Origin: Scilla litardierei
Lineage: Eukaryota > Streptophyta > Magnoliopsida > Asparagales > Asparagaceae
DNA length: 64,000 bases
Reading direction: 5' to 3'
Assembly: GCA_030789695.1 (NCBI GenBank)
Contig: CM061142.1
Span: 607,237,659 to 607,301,658 of the forward strand
Part shown: positions 10,898 through 22,027 of the stretch, piece by piece
Position numbering within the stretch: the first letter of the stretch is position 1
Layout: the number at the start of each line of letters is the position of its first letter
The notes under the pieces: model-generated
What the model saw: the letters and a program-made list of their open reading frames with translations, nothing else
Told to the model about the DNA's origin: nothing
Database searches by the model: none
Made by a program: the position numbers and the translations under genes

Positions 10898-11654
10898 CAA
10901 CTCGTAGCCTCTCTGATGCTTAAGTCAGTGAATGACTTTAAAGAAGTATGTCGGACACGCTTGGCGATCTTAAGGTAGATCGGCGTTGCGTGGTGAGCTT
11001 ATGAGGAAGGCACATATATATGGGGGATATCCGACCTTGAATATTGGATAGAAGTTATGATTTAAACTCACCAACCCCCTCATTGGTGGCTGGAGGAGGG
11101 TATTTATAGGGTTGAGAGTCGGTTGTTCGCCGTCCAATCACTTGTCAAGTCTGCTTAGCTGGAGAACAAGTGGGGATGCGATAGGTCGGTGAGAGTGTCA
11201 GAGATATTTAAGCATTAATGGGTGTCAGACACGTTAATGCATTAATGGGAGACGCGATGGGTGACCATCAGTTCTCGTTCTTAACCTCTGGCATTAATAA
11301 TGGGGGCATAGGTGGCCTTACGTCACACCGTCAGAGAAATTTGTGCTAGGCCGCCCTTAGGAAGAGCCAAGCTCGGTGTCCGTGCTTGGTGTCTTCGGAC
11401 TCCCTGGCCGTGCTTCTTATTGGGAGAGCAAGCGAGCTTCTCCCGTGCTAGCCCAGTGAGCTTCCAGCTTGATCGGCCGACGAGCCATTCTCTTGATTCT
11501 GTTGGCGAGCTTGCCATAAGCGGGGCGAGCTTCCCAGTGTGGGGGTGATCTTCCGTTTGGGCCGGTTTTCCTTCAGGATGGTCGGAGGGCTATTCGCTTG
11601 GGCTTTCAATATATATGTGCCTTTATTATCTGGGCCGGCCTTAAGGCCGTAACA
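10898..11654 (-). repeat. E0: candidate LTR fragment split by E1
   Basis: This has no coding similarity but shows LTR-like organisation on the - strand: a TATA-like TATAAATA at 11101-11108 and upstream of it a cluster of GCGAGCTT variants (about 11427, 11456, 11507, 11525, plus 346 in the left fragment). A possible LTR start, TGTTACGGCC on the - strand, lies at 11654 beside the palindrome ggccttaaggcc. The reading frames at 11312-11702 overlap the cluster and are not called genes. No partner LTR or target duplication is available to prove it. Confidence 0.4.
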
Positions 11655-12141
11655 TTTAGTATTTTGGGCTTTAAAATATGAAAAATAAACTATTTGATTC
11701 ATTTCATCTGAAAAAAAAGTGAGGATAAAAATTTTGAGAGTGACACACGTGACTTAATCACATATATCTTATATTTCTTATTATTTTTCATACACTTAAA
11801 AACAATTGATGAAAACATAAATAAAAAGTTGCTTTTCTACGCGAGACTATTATATGACATATGAGATCTCCATATAAAAAGCGTATAGTATAAAAAATAC
11901 ACATCATGTTACCTTTTATACCATATAAAAGAGAATGTACAACACCTCTTATATGGCATACTATACTCATTATTCTCGCATTATCCTCTTTCTACGATGT
12001 TAGGCATGTAAATGATTCGGATGTGGACCAGAGAAGGTTTTTACCATACCTGTAGAAATAATTTTTCGAATACGAATTTAGATACAAAAATGTATGGAAA
12101 GAAAATGTGTTATATGTATCTTAAAAAAAGATACGGATATG
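11655..12141. other. A/T-rich flank, insertion site of E2
   Basis: No gene is seen. The last five bases, ATATG, are repeated right after E2 (48408-48412), so this and 48408 onward were once contiguous. A GTAAATGATTCGGATG stretch at 12009-12024 is partly complementary to one at 48627-48650, which may be the ends of a small inverted-repeat element that E2 entered. Confidence 0.5.
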
Positions 12142-12478
12142 TGATTCGGGTTGAATATTGCATATTTAACACCTTATTTGGCCATACTTTATGTGTATAA
12201 GATACTTAATTGGTCTCTAATACGTTCGTATTTTGTATATCATCATTTATTAGAGCAAACCATTGATTTGTGCACAAAGTATGAATTTTATTGAGTATTT
12301 CTGTCTTTTTATATTTTTCATGGCTAGGTCTCGATCTCACGATTCCAACGACTATTTATTTGTATTTTTCTAAGATCTGTGCTAATTACTATGAATTTTT
12401 GAATGCAGAATACCATTTAATTAAAGATATACGAAGGAAATACGGCAGAAAATACAATATACGGTCTCTTATACATAC

Positions 12479-12977
12479 GGTCGGGCCACGTGGTAGTATT
12501 CCAACCGTCGATTCGCGATCTGACGGCTCTCAAAGAACGGGCGATGCGGCATCACGTGGACCGTCGGATTGAGATCCGACGGCCACGAACGAAGCGCAGT
12601 ATACACGAGCGGAGGAGAATCCCACGGACACGTGGCAACAATCTAACGGAACCCCGCTCTATCCGATGCTCCAGATGACGGGTGACGCGGTGATGTGTCG
12701 ATCGTTGGATGATGATCCAATGATCTTGCCGAAGCGGAGTTGAGCGAAGAAGCGAGCGACTCTCAGCCGCACGATCACGATCCGACGACCATGAGCGCTC
12801 CTACGTTTGAAATGAGAACGATTGCGAAAGCAGGCGACGTGGCCTTTTGTGGGCCATTGATGCACGATCAGACGGCCGAAGACAACTCCGAGTTTGGTTC
12901 GGATTCGAGCGGATTCGAGCAAACCCTTGGACACATGGCGCGCGCTCGTTCGATCACGCATGGATCCGACGGCCAGG
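12479..12977 (+). promoter_or_regulatory. E2 U3 motif array (GATCCGACGGCC)
   Basis: Repeated ATCCGACGG(C) and its inverse CCGTCGGAT occur here, for example the inverted pair CCGTCGGATT-gag-ATCCGACGG at 12560-12581 and copies at 12778 and 12963. The array lies upstream of TATATAAG at 13063-13070 (also 47502-47509), the likely E2 core promoter. It is a family-specific array, unlike those of the other elements. Confidence 0.6.
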
Positions 12978-13062
12978 GATTGATGCGGCTACGGGTTTGG
13001 GTTTAAGTTGATAATGGGTGCAGGTTTCGACCCGTTAAGCACATTAAACCCGCAATTCCTAT

Positions 13063-13070
13063 TATATAAG
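13063..13070 (+). promoter_or_regulatory. E2 5' LTR TATA box
   Basis: TATATAAG, about 85 bp after the last array motif. The same box and context occur in the 3' LTR at 47502-47509. A long GTATTT-rich stretch follows (13200-13440). Confidence 0.55.
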
Positions 13071-14452
13071 GTATTTTTAGGGTTTTGTTGTGTATTCTGG
13101 CGTATTGGGGGCTCTAGGAGCCGTATTTCGCCATGAAATTTGGAGGCCCTGGAGACAGAGGATAGATCTATCATCTGAATGAGATTTGGTGGCTATTTGG
13201 AGAGAATTGGTGACATTTTTCCTATCTTTAGCCTTGTATTTTGCGTATTTGGTTTGTATTTGAAGTATTTAGCTCGTATTTTGAGGTTTTGAGAATGTAT
13301 TTGTCTATGAATACTGAATATATTCTTTTCATGTGTGGTTAATCTTCATATGGGTTTGTGTTGATGTAGTTAGGGTGCTGTAATCATTGATTTCAATATC
13401 TTTTTGCCCTATTTGCATTGTATAATCACGTATTTCATCGATTTCACGTATATCTTGTTTGGGTATGTTATACTGTCACGACCCGCTTCCCTAAATGGAG
13501 GCGAGTACGTGAAAAGGTCCGCACGAGAGTGGAGCTGTGAAGCCCCAAACCCGATAAGCGTCCACAATACATAAACAGGTCCCTGTAACCACAACAGAAT
13601 AGCAATAATAACACAAGGAGAGACTGAAATAAAAATTCCACATCTCACAAATATTGTCCAACATCACAAATAAGTTCAACATCCAGAAAAGCCACCAGGC
13701 TAAAAGAAAAGAGTCTAAAGGCCCAGAACAAGGCCAACCAAAAGCAACGACAACAACAAGGTATAGGTGCTACGCACCGATAACAAACAACTGTCTAACA
13801 AAAGTAAAGCATAACGAAGACACTAGGACTGGTCCCCAGTGTCCACGTACTCCCCGTCAAACACAAGCTCGGGCTCGGCGTCAGCAAACACCTCGTCCTC
13901 AACGAGGTACTCGGGCTCAGGATCTAACATGTGTCACCCAAAAGAGTAAAGGGGCACATGTCAGCAAGTCTAAAAGACTTGGGCAAGGAAACTGAAAGTA
14001 GGCAGCTAGCAACCTAGCAGTTTAGTATGCATGACATGGCAGTTAAGTATGATGCAACAGTTTAAAAGAGAGGCAAGCATGCACAATGTAGCAAAAGCTA
14101 CCAAATCACTAACCACTTATCATTTAACACTTATCACGTAACACTTATCACTTATCACTTATCACTTATCACTTATCACTTAGTGCATAGAGAGTCCACC
14201 CGCTGGCCAGCTCGTGGCTCAGTCCGCTTATCTCTATCACTGTTATTCATTTATCACTGTTTATCACTTAGTGCATAGAGAGTCCACATGCTGGCCAGCT
14301 CGTGGCTCAGTCCGCTTATCTCTATCACTGTTAATCACTTGAACACTAGAGATTTCACCTGCTGGCCGGAGTGGCGGATCAGGCCACTCGGCTCAGTCCG
14401 CTTATCTCTTACCCCACCCATATGTGTCGAGCGTTGGGGTTTCCAACTACAG

Positions 14453-14805
14453 GGCTCGCTTCTGGAACACGAGCCAGGAAAATAATAGCATTGTAGCGTG
14501 TGCTACACAATCACGACGACAATCAAAATGCAATGCTAGGAACAGATAATTACGTACCGTTAATTGAATTTAAACGTGACAGGCAAGATGCAATGACATG
14601 AACATATTCGCGTACCGTTAATGGAAAGTAAATATGACATGGTAATTGTGCAACATGATATATGTCGGAACTAGCTTCGTTGTCAAGCTAGTTCCCCAAT
14701 TTGCGCCTAGGCGAGTATCATTTCGTCGCCTAGCCTCTTTTACGCCTACATTAAGCAAGTAGCCTAAAACATGGCCTAAACCCTAGGTGGCAAGTTTCAC
14801 TTGCC
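14453..14805 (-). other. E3 stem-loop chain in the transcribed LTR
   Basis: Four inverted repeats are shared with E4, E5 and E8: 14453-14475 (stem GGCTCG), 14667-14695 (11-bp stem, loop CGTTGTC on the + strand), 14707-14733 (stem CTAGGCGA with TCGCCTAG) and 14789-14805 (stem GGCAAGT). All four stems pair perfectly in E3. The chain lies some 430-790 bp downstream of the TATA box in the - direction, so it should be part of the RNA. Confidence 0.7.
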
Positions 14806-15238
14806 TAGCACCGGGGATGGCGACTACTTCGTCACACGGATGCTATCTACGGGGGAAATCGCTGTTAAGGGGGAAACAAACATCAAACACATGAAATTAA
14901 TTAGGGTTTTATAAAAATTATCAATAAGTTATGAAAACAACGGTGGAACGATTTCTTACCAAGAGGAAGCGGAAGAAACACTCCGGGGAACCCTAGGATC
15001 AGATCTGGAAGCAAATGGAGAACTTTGGGGAAACTAGGGTTTTGGGTGATTTGGGGGTTTTGATGGATTTCGATGGAGATTTGGGGAAGATGGGAGGTGG
15101 ATGGAGTGAATGGATGGTTTGGATGATGGATTTGAGGCTTGGATTGAAGAAATGGAGCTTGGAGGAAGATGGGGGCTTGGAGGGGAAGATTTTAGGGTTT
15201 TGGATCGTGTTGAGGGAGAAGGAGACGTTTGGGTTGGG

Positions 15239-15600
15239 TATTTATAGGCTAGGCTGGCGGCTGCCCAGAAATTAGGGTTTTAACACAGACTAGTCGGTCA
15301 AAGAACAACCACTGACCGACTAGTTTGGCAACTAGTCGGTCGGTCGACCAACGCAGACCGACTAAGTGCAAACAGTAACTCCTGAACGAAAATAGGATTC
15401 TAGAGTTAGTCGGTCCATGAACAAGTACTGACCGACTAGTTTAGCATCTAGTCGGTCGATGAACGTTCTTAGACCGACTAACGATAAACAGTAACTCCTG
15501 AGAAATTTAGAAAGCTAACTAGTCGGTCCAAGAAGGATTGCCGACCGACTGGATCGTCATCTAGTCGGTCGGTGGCCCTTCTTACACCGGCTAATGAGCA
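15239..15600 (-). promoter_or_regulatory. E3 TATA box and three-unit GACCGACTA array
   Basis: TATAAATA on the - strand at 15239-15246. Upstream of it in the - direction are three units of about 114 bp starting at 15291, 15407 and 15520. Each carries CTAGTCGGTC and GACCGACTAG in inverted pairs. E5 and E8 have four units; the third unit is the one missing here. Confidence 0.8.
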
Positions 15601-16375
15601 CAGAAAAGTACCGATACGGAGCGCGGGGCCCCGGGATCGATTCCTAAGACTCCTAGGCTTGATCTAACAGTTAGATACGACCGTTATGAAGTCCGTCACG
15701 AGTGACTTACTTCGAAATCGACAATCCTAAGGAAGAAGCGAGAAAATACGACGAATCGATCGAAAATGAAATCTACGGAGACGAAAACCACACAAGAGGA
15801 GAAAATCCACCAAAACATATATTATATTATATTAAATCCAGATACACGAAAAGCATTTGTTACATATACGGAGACGTGGGCATGCTTGAATTGAATATGA
15901 TCTTTGCGGACTTATTCGTGATGCGACCTGAGAGGGCACTTGTGTTTATTTTCCTTATGAAATTGACGTTATACGTGATTAAATCTTTGGCACATTTTTA
16001 TGCGCTTTATCGCCATATTTTCCGACGTTCTCGTGCCCTAACCGGACGAAATGTTGAGTTATAGAAAAGGTATTAATAATCATTGATTGCACACACCCTA
16101 ACGAAATCACTACCAACACATACTCTCCATATTAGTATCCCAATATCGAATTCACTGTAATTATCGTAGGATTTTCTTTTATTATCTTGAACTCTTGATA
16201 CCATATCTTTAGGTGGTTGGTTATTAACGTGTTAGTACTCTTTACAAACTGAAGTTCGGGGTTTTGCAGGTTAGTTGTCCCATGGATACGATACCTGGAC
16301 TCGCCAGGATTATTACTTGTTCGATCTCCTGCACTTGGGAATAGCACTCGCATATTTTGAGACGAGTCAAGTTTT

Positions 16376-16393
16376 TGGCGCCGTTGCCGGGGA
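16376..16393 (+). other. E2 primer-binding site, tRNA-Asp type
   Basis: TGGCGCCGTTGCCGGGGA, 6 bp after the 5' LTR, identical to the E1 site. It sets the E2 orientation to the + strand and supports the Athila/Tat affiliation. Confidence 0.92.
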
Positions 16394-16518
16394 TAACGGT
16401 ACTTGTGATCTACGATTTCAGTTCGTTTGGAAGAACATTCGGTGAGATCCTTCCATCTTATAGTTTAGGATTTTTATTTATTGTTTTGTTTTGTTCTCTT
16501 TAAAAAAAATCAAAAAAA

Positions 16519-16968
16519 ATGGAATACATGAATTTCTATCGCACAAACAATTGGTATGATGCAGAGTATGATGTTGCACACAAACATAGGATGGAAAAGC
16601 TCAAGATCGTTAGTTTTAATCAGACAGATTGTGAAACTTTCTTTCAGGCCTGGAGGAGGTTCACAGACATAGTATCGAGCTATCCGCAGCATGGGTACAC
16701 AAAGAAAGAGCTTATGGAGTCCTTCTTATCTGGACTACGACCACAGCTGCAGGAATTCTTGGGAGTCATGACGCTGACAGAAGCGTGGAAATACATGGAG
16801 TCCTTACAAGAGAATGATCAGACCATTAATGAGACTTCAGAGCATGATTCAATGAAGCCTTCATGCCTTGATCAAGGAGAGAAAAGCGTAGACGTACCAT
16901 TGCAACCCTTGAAATCGGAAGTTTATTTGCTCATTCAGACACATGAGGCTATATCCCATCAATTCTAA
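16519..16968 (+). pseudogene. gag: E2 gag remnant
   Basis: A 149-residue frame starting MEYMNFYRTN shortly after an A-rich leader. The core 'TFFQAWRRFTDIVSSYP' with 'ELMESFLSGLRPQLQEFL' matches the pattern of the plant retrotransposon-gag domain (compare 'ESLHEAWMRYKEM' in E1). The upstream half of a normal gag and the nucleocapsid part are missing. It ends at a TAA after 'SHQF', and the next few hundred bases keep gag-like acidic composition without a frame. It is probably not functional, although the open frame may still be translated. Confidence 0.6.
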
Positions 16969-17690
16969 GAAACTTCCTTGCTCAGAGTCGGCAAATTCAT
17001 CAATCCAATGAAAATCTTACTCTGATTGCAACTTACTTAGAAGAAAATAATTCTTTTGAAATTCAATTTCAAGAATCTAATGTGAGTTCATCTTCTATTG
17101 CAGGTATATCGAGCGAGCCATGTCACAATCAAGTCACGAATAAAAATATCAACATGCTAGAAGCGTGTGCAAAAGAGAGGACGAGCTAGCAATTTTGGAT
17201 GAACATGAGGAGGAAATAGCAAGGGACATGAGTTTAGAGACTATCGTGATGGAGCCCGAACCACTCTTTCCCCCAGTTTTTTCCCAAAATCATTCAACCC
17301 TCTCTCTAATGAATGAGCATCATATCGAGAGCAGTGCAAATTTTTTGGGAGTAGTCATCAATATTCTTTACTTTATTTCACTTACTTTGATGACTACATT
17401 TGGAATATTTTTATTGAAAATAATTTAAGACTAAATTGGATTGACGTGACTTGTCTCTTGCAGGCTACAGGTGAACAGCTTATAGAGATGCTGGGAGTTA
17501 CATTGCTGGGATCCAGTTTAGCTAGTGGAGGAAGATTACTCGCCTAGGAGCGCAAGGAACAGATAGAACAACTTCCTCCACCATTAAAGATTCGGGATCC
17601 GCCATTTGACCACGGTGTGTTCTTTCCATTAGCATAGATTTTTATATGCTTTCTAGGATGCTTTCTTTTGAATAAACTCGTACCATTTTC
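16969..17690 (+). other. E2 degraded interior
   Basis: No domain is recognised. An 87-residue frame at 17165-17428 (acidic N-terminus, hydrophobic C-terminus ending FGIFLLKII) could be a random frame or a relic. No RT, RNase H or integrase motif is seen on either strand. Confidence 0.5.
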
Positions 17691-17728
17691 GACATTGAGG
17701 ACAATGTCCATCTTTAGTTGGGGGGGAA
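17691..17728 (+). other. E2 stem-loop with AGGA loop plus G-rich tract
   Basis: GACATTG and CAATGTC (17691-17697, 17702-17708) close an AGGA loop. Six bases later comes AGTTGGGGGGGAAG. The layout is the same as in E1 at 9328-9363, although the stem sequence differs. In E2 it lies 1 kb before the 3' LTR, so it is not the terminal polypurine tract. Confidence 0.65.
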
Positions 17729-18713
17729 GTGTATGAGACCTTAGGATTTTTTTAAAAAAACAAGGGCGAAAGAAAAGAATAAACCACTAATTCTCATCAT
17801 TTTAAACTCCTTCACATACCATAGATGCGGATGATTATGCATTAATTTAGTTCTAAAAATTGTTTATGGCTTGAGTTAATTATTTTTCCTTTATGGAATT
17901 ACCCGTTAATATGCTATTCATGAAAACGTTCAATTGCCATGATTAATATCTCGAAATAATTTGAATTTATTTCATGCATGCTACTGTGATGAAAAATCTT
18001 AAGTATACACGATTTATTGGAACAGTCTTCAAGTTGAAGAAGAATTTGGCCTTTGTTATTAATGTTTATGTTCATATTTATGGGTGTTGCGTTGCTTACA
18101 AAAAAATGTAAAAAAAGTGAAAAAGAAAAAAAGCATCGTTCCCTTGAGTTCATTGATTATCCGGGTCTTCGTGCCTCATGAAGCATTAGAGATTCGCATC
18201 GAAAGATGGATGAATGGGGAGTGCATTCAAAAAAAGCGAGAAAATAAAACTTAGATGATTCGATCGAGGGGCTCTTCTAAGCCTAATGGCCGAAGGTCGT
18301 CTGGCCTAAGAATCATTAACTGAAAGCTCACTACATGGATCAATCTAAGTCGTCAAAAGAAAAGAAAAAGAAAAAAAGGGGAATGATCAATAAACTAAGC
18401 AACTTCAATACCCATGATTTGAACGATCTTTTTGAGATGCCAATTCCTTAGAAATAAGAAAACTAGTATATAACGACGTGCTATACTTTCACCTACGCAA
18501 AACGATGCTAGCATGTTATTTATTCAAATTAAATTAGAGAAAATATCTTGTGATTGATCTTGCTCATGGATTGTGTATATTGATGGTCAAAATCATGTTG
18601 GAAAGCGTATTATTGAGCCATGCCATAAGCGATTGCTAGAATTTATTGTTTTAGTAATCATTCGACTTCATCGCTCTTTTTGCTAGGGACTAACAAATTG
18701 CTAGTTGGGGGTG
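17729..18713 (+). other. E2 3' non-coding tail and polypurine tract
   Basis: About 1 kb without genes, with A-rich blocks at 18090-18135 and 18355-18380. It ends in AGTTGGGGGTG (18703-18713) directly before the 3' LTR, the likely plus-strand primer tract. This non-coding tail resembles the one in E1. Confidence 0.65.
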
Positions 18714-20002
18714 TGATTCAGGTTGAATATTGCATATTGAACACCTCATTTGGCCATATTTTATGTGTATATGATGCTTAATTGGTCTCTAATACGTTCG
18801 TATTTTGTATATCATCATTTATTAGAGCAAACCATTGATTTGTGCACAAAGTATGAATTTTATTGAGTATTTCTGCCTTTTTATATTTTTCATGGCTAGG
18901 TCTCGATCTCACGATTCCAACGACTTTTTATTTGTATTTTTCTGAGATCTATGCTAATTACTATGAATTTTTGAATGTAAAATACCATTTAATTGAAGAT
19001 ATACGAAGGAAATACGGCAGAAAATACAATATACGGTCGCTTATACATACGGTCGGGCCACGTGGCAGTATTCCAACCGTCGATCCGCAATCTGAAGGCT
19101 CTCAGCATCACGTGGACCGTCGGATTGAGATCCGACGGCCACGAACGAAGCGCAGTATACATGAGCGGAGGAGAATCCCACGGACACGTGGCAACAATGT
19201 CACGCCCCGCTTCCCAAAAAACGTGGAGGCGAAGCGTGAGAAGGTCCGCTCAGACTTGAAGCTACAAAGCTACATGTCCGATAAGCGTCAATCACTTTAA
19301 ACTGCAGGTCATTGCAACGCGAAACGAAACAAAGATAATAACGAAAAGAGACAAAAGAAACATCTCAGAATATCCATAATAATAAATCTCAACATCGCAG
19401 AAAAAGCCACCAGGCTAAAATAAAAGAGTCTAAAAGAGGCCCCAGCATGGCCAACAAAAGTACAAAGTACGAAAACAAAGTAATGGTGCAAGCACCGATA
19501 ACTAACAGCAACCTAAAGCAAAAGCAACTCAACGGTCTCTAAGCCTGGTCTCCGGTGTCCTCGAACTCCTCAACGAATGTAGGCTCAGGCTCAGCGTCAG
19601 CAAACACCTCGTCCTCAACAACTGTCTCTGGCTCAGGGTCTAACATGTGACACCCAAAAGAGCAAGGGGCACATGTCAGCAAGTCTGGAAGACTTGTGCA
19701 AGGAAACTGAAAGTAGGTAAAAGTAAAGCAACCTAGCAGTTCTAGCATGATGCAATGACATGGCAGTTAAAGTAATGAGTGCAACAAGTAAAGTAAAGTA
19801 CGAGCATGGCATGGCATGGATGACAAGTATTACATGAATCATTCACAAGACAAGTACAAGACAAGGAAAGTAAGCACCTCATGCACAGAGATTCCGCCTT
19901 TTGGCTAGAGTGGCTGTGCGGGCCAACTCCTAAGCTCAAGTGATCGTTTATCCATACCCCTCCACGTGTATCGAGCCAGGGCCTTACCCCCGAACATGGA
20001 AT

Positions 20003-20395
20003 GCTCGCTTCTGGATCACGAGCCAGGAAGTGTTTTAACAAGTATGGCATAGGGGTGCACTTAGCCGGACAAGGAAGCACGAGTACAAGTATTGTAGCGT
20101 ATGCTACGAATGCGACATTCAATGCATGGATGACATGACATGGCAAGTAGTAAGGCGTACAAGTAAGAAAAGTAAACGTGACAGTTTAGTATGCATGAAC
20201 AACAAGTTTAAAGGGTTGGATCTAGCTTCGTTGTCAAGCTAGATCAATTAGGTGACGGATCTAGTTTCGTTGTCAAACTAGATCAAGTAGGCGTCTAGCC
20301 AGCTATCATTTCACTGACTAGTCTCTTTTACGCTAAAAACAAGGAAGTGGCCTAAAAACATGGCCCTAAGCAAGATTTGGCAAGTTTCACTTGCC
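20003..20395 (-). other. E4 stem-loop chain in the transcribed LTR
   Basis: Stem-loops occur at 20003-20023 (GCTCG), 20219-20245 and 20258-20284 (10-bp stems GATCTAGCTT and GATCTAGTTT, both with loop CGTTGTC on the + strand), 20295-20321 (CTAGCCAG with CTGACTAG) and 20379-20395 (GGCAAGT). The two neighbouring copies differ by a compensated base pair. The 20295 stem has one deviation, which is a U-G pair only on the - (sense) strand. Confidence 0.7.
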
Positions 20396-20879
20396 TGCAA
20401 GTATCACGTCAGAGAAACACCGTCCAACGAGTCCAAAGTCACAATTCCTACGTGCACAAGTCCACCGGCCTACATCCGTTTTTATTAATCTTGATTAGTG
20501 ATTGCTAAAACATTTAAAATACTTTAAAATACTGATTTTTAGTCTTGGTTAGCATGCAATTGGGTTGGGGGTCCTAGGGGTGCAAAGCGTTACCTCAACA
20601 CGACGCGAAAGCTACACCGGCGTCGGGTAGCGACGCCGGGGGTTGGAATAATAATATCGCGCTCCAAGTCCAGATTCCAATTAGATTCCTCGCTGGAAAT
20701 TTCAGAGCAATCAACCGGAGCAACGATTCCAGATTCCAAAGCTAGCACGTGCGACGACGGCCTACGACGTGTCGCAACGTCGTACGCGACGAATCCTCGA
20801 AGAGAAAGCACCTAGGTGGGGCCCACAGTAGTCCTAGGGACATATGGGGGACCCACAATGCCTCTGGAGAACTTGGGGG

Positions 20880-21400
20880 GCCCACGGTGGCAAGCGGTGC
20901 GACGGGTGCGGGGTTGCAACGAATGGCTCTCGGTTGTACAGCCTCGGTGCGGGAGATCCTCTCGGTCGGACACGCTTGGTGCGAGGCTTGCAGCGCAGCG
21001 GGCTGCAGTGGTGCGGCGGGGCCTTGGTACGGAGGGTTTTGCCGGTCGGTGCGGAGGAATCGGTCGGTCGGTGCGGGCGACAGAGCGTTGCAACGTTTGC
21101 AACGTTGCAACGAAGTGGCGAGCGGCGATGCGGGCGGGCGCCTCGGTCAGGCACGGGGCGATGCGGGGGAACGAAGCGGGCGACGGCTGCGGTGCGGAGC
21201 GGGATCGTGAGCGGGCCAAGCTCTCGGTCTGACCGAGAGCTTCTCTCGGTCGAAGCGGGGGAACGGCGCTGATTTCCTCGGTCGTGCGGCAGAAGTTCGT
21301 CGCAACGTTGCGACGATTCGTCGCAACGTCAAATTTGAGTTTGGAAGATGCTAGGGTTATTTTCTTGCGAAAATAGGTCTTCCTAGGGGTTGTTTATATA
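20880..21400 (-). promoter_or_regulatory. E4 TATA box and G/C-rich palindromic leader
   Basis: TATATAAA on the - strand at 21393-21400. Downstream of it in the - direction the sequence is very G/C-rich, with CGGTCGGT runs, GCAACGTTGCAACG at about 21086-21113, GTCGCAACGTTGCGAC at 21299-21314, and the inverted pair CTCTCGGTC with GACCGAGAG at 21222-21240. Unlike the other families, this array lies downstream of the TATA box. Confidence 0.55.
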
Positions 21401-21986
21401 GTGTAGATGGGTTGACTTGGTCTAGGGCTAAATCTAATAGGATTAGAAGTTCAAAAATATTTAAAATTTGAATCTCAACTTCTCCAACTCACACAAGGAT
21501 TTGACGCGGTCCAAATGAGCTGGAAATTGGCTCAAAAATTCTTTAATACGTTTAAAACTCAAATAAATTTTATTTGGCCGAAAAAAATTTAAAAATTAAT
21601 TATTAAAAATATTATAAACCTTGTTAAAAATATAAAAGTGGTCAAATAAACTCCAAAAATTATAAAATAAATATCGGGGTGATCGTGATGACGAAAGTGA
21701 GCTAACTAAGAAGACGTATCTCAATTTTGACGTCGGATGACGAAACTAAAAATAGAAACGTCTCCCGTCAAAAGTGAAAATCGTCACGTCTCATCGAGTA
21801 AGATTAAATTGTGGAAAAACGACTCGAGAAATGTCGTTCCGAGATAGTGCCACTATCTAATACTCTCAGAGACGTTCACAACGGCATATCACACAAAAGT
21901 GTTCGCATCAAATAAAGTCTAAAACAAACACATGCACGGCCAAAAGCACGTGCACGAACAAAGTACAACGAAAAGTGGTCGTTACA

Positions 21987-22000
21987 TCCTCCCCACCTTA
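21987..22000 (-). other. E4 3' polypurine tract
   Basis: TAAGGTGGGGAGGA on the - strand, directly against the 3' LTR. E5 has the closely similar CTTAAGTTGGGGAGGA. It is the expected plus-strand primer. Confidence 0.85.
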
Positions 22001-22027
22001 GAAATGATTCCGTCCTCAGAATCAACA

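Larger units (their letters stand above)
13474..15864 (-). mobile_element. E3: solo LTR of the E5 family
   Basis: 2391 bp, from TGTCACGACC to TTGTTACA, flanked by the perfect 5-bp duplication TATAC (13469-13473 and 15865-15869). It aligns throughout with the E5 LTRs, and its TATA box faces the - strand. No interior is present, so it was left by recombination between the LTRs of a full element. It lacks one of the four U3 repeat units seen in E5 and E8. The frames at 13654-13995 and 15015-15275 are LTR sequence, repeated in the relatives. Confidence 0.93.
12142..16369 (+). repeat. E2 5' LTR, interrupted by E3
   Basis: The LTR consists of 12142-13473 and 15865-16369; the middle is E3. The join is proved by the uninterrupted counterpart at 47900-47915 in the 3' LTR. 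Compared with the 3' LTR it has many substitutions and keeps about 16 bases (near 12533) that the other copy lacks. A 93-residue frame at 12291-12572 recurs in the 3' LTR, but it is LTR sequence without a recognisable domain. Confidence 0.88.
19198..21986 (-). repeat. E4 3' LTR
   Basis: 2789 bp. It collinearly matches the three pieces of the 5' LTR, which is 65 bp longer because of a tandem duplication. On the - strand it contains the TATA box near 21393, a G/C-rich transcribed region and the stem-loop chain. The many frames on both strands of 20590-21330 are G/C-rich LTR translations with no family resemblance. Confidence 0.93.

Noticed and set aside
11312..11702. Possible host gene between E1 and E2
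   Set aside because: There is no recognisable protein. The region has LTR-like features (TATA-like box, repeated GCGAGCTT), and the frames overlap on both strands.
12291..12572. 93-residue frame conserved at 18863-19300
   Set aside because: It lies inside the E2 LTR, both copies are LTR copies, and the frame extends through the motif array without a domain.
20742..21332. Several frames of 100-150 codons on both strands, repeated at 45766-46421
   Set aside because: G/C-rich LTR sequence has few stops in any frame. No domain is seen, and the two LTR copies of the same element explain the repetition.
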